Below, piece after piece: positions 55,007-64,000 of a DNA stretch of 64,000 bases. This DNA comes from Flectonema sp. DT1601. Lineage: Eukaryota > Euglenozoa > Diplonemea > Diplonemida > Diplonemidae. The DNA lies in NCBI GenBank assembly GCA_964019425.1, contig OZ025824.1, positions 372,001-436,000 of the forward strand, read 5' to 3'. How positions within the stretch are numbered: the first letter of the stretch is position 1; each line of letters opens with the position of its first letter. Position numbers and translations under genes: made by a program. The notes under the pieces are model-generated. The model ran no database searches and was not told where the DNA came from. It worked only from the letters and a program-made list of their open reading frames with translations.

Positions 55007-56033
55007 GTATTAAATTGACCATCAGCTATTCCAATGAAATGGATTCTCACGATAAGAACCGCCAAACCCCCCCTTTTCGGTTATATTTAAAGACATTAAA
55101 TCATTAAACAGCAAAGCTCACCATACTCTCAACTAACTCAGCGCAAATTAGATTCACTTAAAAAAGAGCCTTTATATAAGAACAAAACCAGTATCGAGTT
55201 CGAGTAACAAAACTAACTTTGCTGGATACGTTGATGGGAAAAGTCTGCAAACCCGGGGAAAACGGTGGTCCGTATTAGTACTGAAGAGAAAGGCCGTCAA
55301 AAAGAAGGGAAAAAAAAAAGTAAAGAAACCAATTTACTGGGCCACTGGCGCTTTCGCGTTAGAGAATCCTGTGAATTCTAGTTAGTAGTAGCACATCAAA
55401 GGGAAAGGGGACAATTAATTCCTAATTATAATTTTTTTTTTTTTTTTTTTTTTTTTTTCTTTAAAAAATTCCAATTTTGTAACTAAAAGAATAGTATCGC
55501 ACGCGCTGCCAACTTTCCGATGCTCCGCACAGGTGCTACAGAATGTAAAGAGAACCGAATGAATAGGAGCGTAGGAGAAAACACAAATAACAGTTTCTGT
55601 GTAAGACAAACCAGAACTTTAAGAATATATCATAATTTATTAAAAATCTCGGAGGGCTGTATTCCGAAGAGGGATTTTAACAAAAAAAACTATATTTATA
55701 GAATTTTGTTTTATTTGCGATTTTTTTTCACATTTTTTTTTTTTCCCCTCCCCCCCCCTTCTCCAGAGAAAAGGACAGTCAAAAGCCAACTAACAGTTAG
55801 ATTGTGATTTTTATTATAACATGTGTTTCACTGAATTGAAAAAAAAAAAAAAAAAGGGTTATAAAGACACATTATTCTGCCGTTCCATCAACTAACGGAA
55901 TACGTAGTTTCAGGAGCCTTCATATTATAGTACTTTTTAGGTATTCATCAGTGCAAGTCAACTAAGTTAGTATTAATAATCACATAATCTACAGTTGCCG
56001 TCACAGCAACAGAGGACCCAATCCCGTATGGAT

Positions 56034-56054
56034 AGTTGAATTATAGCTTCAACT
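56034..56054. other. Hairpin
   Basis: AGTTGAA and TTCAACT form a 7-bp perfect stem with a 7-nt loop. Intergenic; role unknown. Confidence 0.35.
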
Positions 56055-56111
56055 AAAGTGATGTAATTTTTAAAAAAAAAAAAAAAGAATCGGAAAAACT
56101 TCATTTTTTTT

Positions 56112-56219
56112 TACCTACTCTTGTTTTGTGCGCAATCCGGTAGAAAATCCTGATAAAGGAATAGGTTAGTTATGCTGACACAATTCTCTTTCTACCGAAC
56201 AATGGGTTTGTAGGTACAA
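56112..56219 (-). repeat. Dispersed repeat, family 2, copy 2 (hairpin-forming)
   Basis: Reverse complement of the element at 19917-20022, about 80% identical by eye. In this copy the ends pair: ACCTAC with GTAGGT, and further in CGGTAGAA with TTCTACCG, so the element could fold into a long interrupted hairpin. It is flanked by T and A runs. Either a MITE-like element or a small RNA gene family. Confidence 0.55.
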
Positions 56220-57068
56220 AAAAAAAAAAAAACCGATAAGTCTGTCAGAACCATCTGGTACGAAGTCTAAGAGGAAATAATTCTCTCCTAAAGATGTCAA
56301 CATGGAAAACAGATAGGTATCTTCACGTCGTCGTTTAGTGTTGTTTGGAAAGAGTGAATACTGACAGCATCATGAACTTTTTTTATTTATTTATTTTTTT
56401 TTTTTTTTAGATATTTCATAACTCCCAAATCCTATTATTATAGCCACAACATTACGTCGCAGATTATCTTCAAAAAAGCCAACCCGAAAAACTGTGAACC
56501 GACCTATTAAAAAAAAAAAAAAGAAAAAAAGAGACGACAACAACAAAACAACACTCACTAAGTGCAAAAAGAAAAGAGAAAGAAAGAAAACACCAACACA
56601 GTTACCGTATCGAAGTAAACGTATAAGTTAGATATAAATAAACTAAAAGTAAAACACTGATTTGATGCGGGATGCAAATTTAAAAAGATGAAACGCACAT
56701 CATCTCTGATTCGTAAAGTTTGGCCGGGAAATATTACTGACCCCCGTGAAAACTAAAAAGTTTACATCATTTAAAGAGGAGAAACGGGGGGGAAAACGCT
56801 CATGAAGAACCTGAAGAATTGTGCAAGAGAAAGGAGGGGAAAAAAAGTAATTTTCAAAAAAAAAAACATAACAGGATGATCCAACGGGAGTTAGGGTGGC
56901 AATACGTGTCGAGTATTCTTCACAAATTATGTGAGAAAATAATACACGTAATGTAATGTAACCCCCCCCATCAAGTTACCCCCCCAGCTCCCATGTCACA
57001 TTGCAAATGAAAAGATTTGCGTAAGAAGACACATAATTTAATTTTCCCTTCTTTCTACTCAAAAAGTG

Positions 57069-57090
57069 ATAGATTGAATCATCAATCTAT
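57069..57090. other. Perfect 9-bp hairpin
   Basis: ATAGATTGA and TCAATCTAT with an ATCA loop, about 285 bp downstream of the stop codon of the RING gene. A possible 3'-end element. Confidence 0.4.
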
Positions 57091-57373
57091 TCTTAATCAA
57101 GAGACTTAATGTGGTTTATGCTTTGATCACAGACAGCTATTCCTCATCCTCATCAGGACAGGTGAGTCTGATCCAGTCAGAAGGAGTCTTGTATCATTAA
57201 TACAACGGGAGAATTAGCGAACATTGTAGGGCAGTTGAATTTGATTATCGGCACAACGGGCAGCTGCAATATCAAACAATGTCACCTGTGATCAGATCTG
57301 CCCGTCGGGCATATGCATGACTTACACAGTCTTGCAAACAAAGAAACACTACGACAGTCAGACCTGTCTGTAA

Positions 57374-58567
57374 TTAGAACGGATCATTATCTCTTTGTTC
57401 ATCATCGTCTTCTACAGAAAGAGATACTTCTTCAGGTTTATCTTCTCCATCTGGAGTATTACAATCTAGTGATGGAGGTGTACTAGCTCTTCTCTCTCTC
57501 AGACCAGGAGGAGAATTAACAGCCTCCGTATAAATCATACACTCAATAGGATTACGACATAAAGAACATAATGGAAGTGTTGACACTGGTGGGTCATCAG
57601 CTAGTGGTACTCTATTCCTTTTTTCAATATGAATGTTCTCATGACGAATTGCACAAGTTCTACAATAACAATGATGTTTACAAGGTAAGTACAATACTTC
57701 TTTAGGCTCATCATAGCATCCAATACAAGTAAAGTCTTCTTCCTCAGCATCCTCACCATAATCCGGTTTTGAGAATGTTGGTGGGTTTCTTTCTTGTCCA
57801 TCAACAGGTTCACCAAATCCATGTTTTTTTGCCTTCGTTGGTTTGAGTTTTTCAGCCATTGCGATTCTGCTTTGGGCGGCTAGGTGGGCACTTACCCGGG
57901 CTTCTTTTGCTTTTCGATTCTTATAAATGATAGTAGTGATAACAATAACAAGTATTATTACGAAAACAGCAACAATTGGAACAATAACGACGGCAACGTT
58001 GACGCTATCAGAGGACGAAATGATTACAATTTCTGGTTTTAAGTCACAAAAAACACAAGAAGAACACTGCGCATCAAGGTTTCTAATACGATTATTACTG
58101 TAAGTAGCCAATCCTATAAAATCAGCAAGACATGGCTCAGGATTTTTATCCATCTTGTCACCTTTCATACAAAGACCACTACCACAACACCAACCACATA
58201 GTTCTTTCGATGTACAGGTATCACATGTTGTGTGTTCATTACATGGGTCTTGACATTGTTCTTGTGGCGTTGCTATAGATTCTGAACAGCTTGAGAATCC
58301 TCCTGAATTCTCACACGAATTGGTTGTACAGCACCAAGAACACGATGATGAGGATAAGCAGGTATCCTTTGCTAAATTACTACACTCAGCGTTTTCCATA
58401 CATCCATCTTTTGTACATCTTTGATTGTCGTTACAACATGTTTCAACTTCTTCAACAGCTTCTTCTATTGTTAAATAAACACAACAATGACCTGTTTCAC
58501 AAGTCAGATCCTTACAGCAGGAACCAGCCACGGCTACTATTTGCAATAGTAGTAGCAAAGCTATCAT
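57374..58567 (-). CDS. Cysteine-rich ectodomain, TM, cytoplasmic RING receptor-like E3 ligase
   Basis: A 397-residue protein. Signal peptide (MIALLLLLQIVAVAGS), then an ectodomain of about 160 residues with more than 30 cysteines, including two or three PSI-like modules (TCLSSSSCSWCC and TCDTCTSKELCGWCCGSGLC, each with the C-x2-C-W-C core). A transmembrane helix follows at about residues 190-214 (VAVVIVPIVAVFVIILVIVI), then a basic stop-transfer. The cytoplasmic part has a RING-type zinc finger (CIGCYDEPKEVLYLPCKHHC, YCRTCA, then CSLCRN) with a longer than usual spacer before the last Cys pair, and an acidic tail. The likely role is a surface or endosomal receptor that ubiquitinates targets. 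The start has only 4 nt of 5'UTR after AATTTCTTACAG. The combination is unusual and I cannot name an orthologue. Confidence 0.8.
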   Translation of the reverse strand: MIALLLLLQIVAVAGSCCKDLTCETGHCCVYLTIEEAVEEVETCCNDNQRCTKDGCMENAECSNLAKDTCLSSSSCSWCCTTNSCENSGGFSSCSESIATPQEQCQDPCNEHTTCDTCTSKELCGWCCGSGLCMKGDKMDKNPEPCLADFIGLATYSNNRIRNLDAQCSSCVFCDLKPEIVIISSSDSVNVAVVIVPIVAVFVIILVIVITTIIYKNRKAKEARVSAHLAAQSRIAMAEKLKPTKAKKHGFGEPVDGQERNPPTFSKPDYGEDAEEEDFTCIGCYDEPKEVLYLPCKHHCYCRTCAIRHENIHIEKRNRVPLADDPPVSTLPLCSLCRNPIECMIYTEAVNSPPGLRERRASTPPSLDCNTPDGEDKPEEVSLSVEDDDEQRDNDPF

Positions 58568-59670
58568 TTTACTGTAAGAAATTCTGTTTGGAATTAATTA
58601 GTAATAAAGCGCAGGGGACTCAGCTCACGGCAGCCAGCAGGGGACTCAGCTCACGGCAGCCAGCATAACTGGTTTGCATCAGAGTTGTCAACTAAAATAA
58701 AAGTTAACCAAAAATTAATGTTTTGTTTAGTATAAAACACTCTGCATACTGTCTGAGGGGGGAAGAGTTGATAACTTAATTAAAAAAAAACAAGCACAAT
58801 GTAAAGAGTACTTTTAAAAGTCACTCGACATGAGCAAGAACAACCCGAGGATGGGGGAACAAAAAAACAAAAAAAAAGTTACAGTACTACAAGATCATAA
58901 GACAAAGAAACAAAAACAAACAAACAAATAGAAAGATACCGACTGCTCCATTGCAAGTATGGCGCCTAAAGAATCACCCGAATCAGTGACAACACAGAAA
59001 ATAACTAGTATGAAGTTGCCAACTTTAATAGCTTTCCAGATTACATGGGCTAACTATCAGCCAGTCAGAGGCTATAAAAACCTTCCTTTTCGGGAAGTAC
59101 AAAATAAGAAGGGGTACTGCATTATCAAGCTCGATGGGTGAAACTTTGACAATGTAAAAAACAGCAACAACTTTAGGTATTAAAAACAAAATTAATACCA
59201 AAGTACTTGTATGCTGTATTATTAAAAGCTCGAAAGGGGAGAAAAAAAAGAAGAAAAAAAGAGACAACCACAATCAACGGTGCCACTTTGAAACAGTCTT
59301 TCAAACACAGAAAAAATGAGATGAAAAAAAAATGGGGGGGAAAGAAAACAGGCGATATCAAAAAAGAAAAACGTAGAGACAAAACTTAACAAACAATAAC
59401 AACTTTTATAGTACATTTCCATGTACATTGGGCAGGCAAAAGGAAAAAAAAAAAAAATGGGACTACAATTTTTTTTTTTTTTTTTTAATTCCTAACTTAA
59501 CTTTGTTGGACTCGAGAAAAAAAAGAACGGAAAAAAAAAAAAAAAAAAAAAAAAAATGCTGAACTCGACCTGTTGTTCACGAACCATAAAGAAGGGAATT
59601 CCACGTACAAAATAAAGGGTACGGAAACAAACACAAAAAAGTTGGATTTGATTTTTAATGTTGATTAGAA
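58568..59670. other. Intergenic, 1.1 kb
   Basis: A 26-bp direct duplication at 58612-58663, purine-rich tracts at 59220-59380 and A/T runs at 59469-59486 and 59530-59556. A 60-codon plus-strand frame at 58959-59141 is not supported. Confidence 0.55.
58612..58663. repeat. 26-bp perfect tandem duplication
   Basis: CAGGGGACTCAGCTCACGGC plus six more bases occurs twice head to tail without mismatch. It is GC-rich in an AT-rich spacer and lies 45-96 bp upstream of the RING gene start. On the coding strand each copy contains CCGTGAGC, a donor-like sequence. Confidence 0.8.
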
Positions 59671-62600
59671 TCATGCACTGTGGATTGAGACACGTTTACC
59701 ACTAAATAACCTTTCAGTAACCGCTTTCTCTTCTGCAGCAGACCTAAAGAACTTCATTTCTTTATCGTCTTTGGTATATTTTTGAAGGAGATGTTCTCTT
59801 TTTTGTCTTTCAATTTCAAGTCTCTTGTAATACAATTTTTGATTTACTTCCTTAGTCTCTTCTCTGTCAAGTCTCTTTGGCTCTTTCTCACTTGACTTAA
59901 AAGGTTTTGGACTACTTTTACGATGCTGACCATGGAGTCGTGCTATACTTTCCCGAAGCTTCTGCGGATCTAACTTCTCGCCTTGAGTAGATTGAACAAC
60001 AAATCTCTTGGCAAGCATAATCTGTTTTGCCTTTGTTTGTTCTAAACAGGCTGTGTATAGTCGATTCACAGCTTTCTCTTCTTCTTCTTTTGTAAGTCTA
60101 CGAGTAGGTGTTTCCTGTTTGATTGAAATTTATAAATAATCTTGCTTTGCTTAACAGTTATTCTCTAATACTATTTCACATACCTTGAAGAGTCTTTTCT
60201 TTAACATTTGAAGGTGAGCATCTCTGGTTTCAACAGTCTGAGAATGTAATCGATTCGCCATATTTTCAATCTGTTTTGTTTCATTTTTTTTCTTTTTTAA
60301 TAAAAAGTTAAAAAGACCCAAATCAAGTAATTAAATATAAAGCAAACCTCTTCTTGTGTCATCTTCTTCTTATCAAGTGAGGTACGTGTTGGAGCTACAG
60401 GATCAAAACCATATTCAAGACGCCAAGGTTCAGATCTTGCGTAGCGCATAGGAAGTTGAACTGAAAGTGGTCGAGAAGCTGCAGTCTGAGAATGAGATTC
60501 AAAGACAGCCTCCATGGCTGATCCAGAAGCAGGTCTCGATGGTGATGAAGGAGCGCACATATTCGCATTACGCCAACCTCCACAGAAGTCTAAGATTGTG
60601 ACATCATTATTACACTGATATTGATTAAGTGAATAGGCAACGTTCTCAATATCTCCTCCTCCTCCAAATACAAATCCTCTTAATACTCTCATCACATCCC
60701 CTTCCGTTGACATGTTATGAGGATGATCAACTTCAGTATCGATCATAACGTTCATTGAATGACATTGTACACCAAAGTAGTTAGGAGGTGATACTAATTG
60801 AATTCTAGACCATATTAGTGAGCTTAGATTAAGAATATAACACTCCTTTGAGTATTCAAGTGGAGCAGTGTTACCTCCGTGTACGATCATAAAGTTTGAT
60901 ACAACTTGACAAGCATGGCTGCATCTAGCTGATGGGATGTCTCCTCCGATGGGTTTTTGAGACCAGGCACCAGTAGAAAAATTATATGCAAAAACATCAG
61001 CAACTAGATCACCGTCGTTATTCCGACCTCCATATACCCACATGCAGCCATTCCATACTACTGATGAATGTGCTTGAACTGCTCTAGGTTTGAAAGTATT
61101 ATTATCTGGTCTTGGGACAGGAACCCATTTCATCCTTCTCAGATTGATGCAATCAATATGACTACTGCTGCCTGATTCTCTAACACCACCATAAATATAT
61201 AATCTATGTTTGTATATCACTGTTGTGTGATTCTTCACTGCTGTAACTTCTCTTGAAGGAGTCCTATCAGGAAGCCAAAGAGAAGGATCAACGAGAGTGT
61301 CTGGTGAGATTCTAGTCCAACGCTTTGTTTCTAAGTCGATAAATAAAAGATCTTTTGAGAACGTCATCGGAGTGGAATTTCTATTCAAAGACAATTGAGG
61401 TTCCTTTCGAATCATTGAACGAGGACTGTATTCTGGATAATCATTAGCTTGTAGTTGATGAGATATCCCCCCAACAGAAACCATCGTTCCTGGACAATCG
61501 TCTGAAGTGGATTCACGCCATGGAAGATCCCCCGCGTACAGAGTACAGGTGTGACTGTGTCTACCGAAATACGGCTTTGCTCCTGAACAAGAAACTTTTT
61601 TCCATTGAGCAGATTTAACGTTAAACGCGTAGAGAGCTGGATCTAGGTCTGCAGATTTTGCAGCACCTCGACCACCCCAAATAAAAAAGTTGGGTCCCAT
61701 CACAACTGATCCGTGACGCTCTCTTTTCGATGGAACAACACCCAACTTTGACTTTAAAACTAAAACTGTATTCGGTTCAGAATCCTTAATGTCAGACCTC
61801 CTTACCAATGCTGATGTTGGATCAGTTTTCCTAGCCCCCTGTGGAGCAGATTGCGGTCTTTGTGGAAGCATTGTTTTCCTAACACGAGTAAGCTCTTCTC
61901 GATATTGATTCTTTTCTGTTGTTGCTTCTTCAAGTAATCCCTCAAGTGCTTTTATACGAGTCATAGCGTCAATCATTTCAGATTGTTTTGTATCAGTCTG
62001 CTTGAACCTGTCACCTACTGCTCTTGGAGGTTGCTGAAAGCTTTCAAATTGACGAGGAGTGTTGTGAGATGAAGTTGGAGCTGAGTTTTGATCTTTTTGA
62101 GGAGAACTGTTATTAGAACGACTCATACCAACTCTAGTAGTAGTGTGTTCACTAACGGATGATGATTTACTACTGTCTGACTGTTTGGGTGAGTCGTTCT
62201 TGTTCTTCGTATTTTTGAACGATGGTGATTCTGAATTGGCAGTAATTTCCCCATTTGTATTCGTAACATCCTTTTTGTCTGCTGTTATTCTAGACGCAGC
62301 CTCAACACTGTAAAGTGATTCTTGAGGTAGAGTCGCAGTAGGACTATCACTTCCAGTAACTTCAGATTGCTGTTCGTATTTCTTACCAAATGAACTTGTT
62401 GGACGTGTTTCGTTTACAAGATCTGTGGTCGACTCCTCACCAGCTTTCGGAGTAGTTTTTTCTGACTTTAATGTTGAAGACAGTTGTTCAGAATGAGCGT
62501 CACTAGCTTGAGGAGTATTGTTCTTTGACTTCTTCTTTGACTTTGATTTGTGCTTCGTCTTACCGTCAGTGATGACTGGTGAATCACCTTGTTCAGATTG

Positions 62601-64000
62601 CTTGGCTTTTGATTTCTTTTTTGACGAGTTGGACCCCGCGAGTTCGCTTTCAGAAAACGAATCTGTCTTCTTCTTCTTCTTCTTCGGGGAGGTCTCATTC
62701 ACTGCGCTGGTGTCGTCGATATCATCGTCATCAGAGTACGTTAAGGAGTCTGGACTGTGTGTTTTACTATCGGGTTTTACTGGAATAGACTCATTAAGTT
62801 TAGTATTAGAGGATGCTCTTGATGATAATCCTTTTTGATCTTCTGAGTTAGTTTCTATTTTAGAATTACTACTTTTCTTAGTCAGGTTTCCTTTTGAACT
62901 CGTAGGTCTAACTTCATCTGGAGAAGGGTCTTCAGAAATACTTTTCTTCTTTTCGAGGTGTTCCATTGATGTTGATTGTCTCACCTCCTCCTCAGAGTAA
63001 GTTGGGGAACTATTTCTAATCAACTTCTTACTTGAATTTCCCTTTGAAGTAGTAGGCCTATCGAACTCCTCTTCAGTATCAGCAGTGCTTTTCTTCCCGT
63101 CGGACATGGATGATGGTTTCACTTCCTCCTCTGAATAAGTAGGAGAGTTATTTTTCTTCTTCTTACTTGAACTTCCTTTTGAGGTAGTGGGCCTGTCGAA
63201 TTCTTCACCCGAGTAAGTAGGGTCTTCACTCTTCTTGCTTGATTTTGTTGACAGTTTCACTTCCTCTTCTGAATAAGTAGGAGTGCTGTTCTTTTTCTTC
63301 TTACTTGAACTTCCCTTTGAAGTAGTTGGTCTGTCGAATTCCTCATCAGCAGTGATGTCGATGTTCTTCCCGTTGCTGGATTTCAACGATGGTTTCACTT
63401 CCTCTTCAGAGTAAGTTGGAGAATTGTTTTTCTTCTTCCTGCTGGAGCTTCCTTTTGAGGTGGTGGGTCTGTCAAATTCTTCATCTGAGTACGTGGGATC
63501 CGAGCTTTTCCTCATACTGGACTTAGGCCTCAACTCTTCCTCTGAATAAGTAGGAGAACTCTTCCTTTTGCTTGAAGTTCCTTTTGAGGTGGTGGGTCTG
63601 TCAAGTTCTTCATCTGAGTAGGTCTCGCGAGTAGAATTTCTTTTCTTATTTTGTTTTCCCTTTGAGGTTGATGGCCTGCTGACATCTTCAACAGGCGGCT
63701 TTGATTTGTTGGGGTTCTCGAATTCATCATCTGAATAAGTCTCCAATACCTTCTTGCTGTGTTTTTTCTTAGAAGTCGAGTGTTTTTTAGTGATTATTTC
63801 ATGTTCTACGTCAGAATTGTCATCGTGTTTACTGGCACTAGTGGGAGTGTCGGTGGAGTATTTTGGTGAACTTTTTTTCCTGTTCGATATTCCTTTCGAT
63901 GTAGAAGGACGTGATGCGATAAGATCATCATCTTGACTTTGTCTGTTGTGTTTTCCTTTTGATGTTGTTGGCCGTTCGAAGTCTTCGTCGGCTTCACCGC
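59671..64000 (-). CDS. Large low-complexity repeat plus kelch protein, 5' end outside the window
   Basis: At least 1393 residues, open at the right edge. I infer exons >64000-60348, 60270-60184 and 60114-59671, with introns of 77 nt (GTTTGC...ACAG) and 69 nt (GTATGT...ACAG), both phase 0. The N-terminal third is a degenerate repeat of about 40 residues with cores TYSEEE and FDRPTTSKG followed by K/S-rich linkers. Next come a disordered S/T/K-rich segment, a short coiled coil (IKALEGLLEEATTEKNQYRE) and kelch-type beta-propeller repeats (FFIWGGRG, LYIYGGVRESG, MWVYGGRNNDGDLVADVFAY, FMIVHGGN). The C-terminal exons add two MTQEEIENMANRLH / LTKEEEEKAVNRLY helical motifs, a pattern I associate with protist (including kinetoplastid) kelch and axonemal proteins. 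Probably a cytoskeletal or scaffold protein. Confidence 0.85.

Larger units (their letters stand above)
54905..57373. other. Gene-poor intergenic, 2.5 kb
   Basis: Contains a short tandem repeat at 54957-55006, many A/T runs, a family-2 repeat at 56112-56219 and two clean hairpins. The last 300 bp before the RING gene end (57070-57373) have mixed composition without homopolymers and may be its 3'UTR. No coding region supported. Confidence 0.6.

Overview
This is a nuclear eukaryotic window, probably from a flagellated protist. Evidence for a eukaryote: short GT-AG introns (six defined here, 55-89 nt), an EFHC1/Rib72-type ciliary microtubule protein, a P4-type lipid flippase, a mitochondrial carrier, a cullin-like protein and a RING receptor. 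All three standard stop codons are used. Every gene I can support lies on the minus strand over the whole 64 kb. Almost every start codon is preceded, usually 4-25 nt upstream, by a (Y)AG that often follows a pyrimidine-rich tract. That layout fits polycistronic transcription with spliced-leader trans-splicing, as in Euglenozoa and also dinoflagellates/perkinsids. I favour a euglenozoan-like protist with cis-introns, but the sequence does not prove it.

Layout, read left to right (transcription runs right to left). 1-19.5 kb: mitochondrial carrier, divergent cullin-like protein, two small proteins, EFHC1/Rib72-like protein, P4-ATPase, APH/choline-kinase-like phosphotransferase, a small membrane protein, a DJ-1/PfpI-like protein, a ubiquitin-like plus ankyrin protein and a basic charged protein. 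19.5-22.9 kb: gene-poor, rich in A/T homopolymers. 22.9-24.2 kb: branched-chain aminotransferase. 24.4-41.6 kb: a tandem array of six near-identical units of about 2.78 kb, each with one gene for a secreted, cysteine-rich, 275-residue protein of unknown family; the third copy is frameshifted. 41.6-50.3 kb: membrane aspartyl/asparaginyl beta-hydroxylase-like protein, zinc-finger-like protein, membrane-anchored alpha-carbonic anhydrase, a helical-repeat protein, a basic low-complexity protein and a three-exon SDR9C-type dehydrogenase. 50-64 kb: a protein with two cyclic-nucleotide-binding-like domains, a cysteine-rich/TM/RING receptor and a large repeat-plus-kelch protein that runs off the right edge.

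Intergenic spaces are either very short (110-250 nt, between co-oriented genes) or 1-3 kb. The long spaces are packed with poly(A)/poly(T) runs of 10-30 nt and contain small dispersed elements with terminal inverted repeats: family 1 at about 3.6, 8.1 and 46.4 kb, family 2 at about 19.9 and 56.1 kb. I found no convincing tRNA, rRNA, CRISPR or retroelement. The genes do not form one pathway; like other polycistronic arrays they look functionally mixed, with a tilt to cilium, membrane and secreted products.
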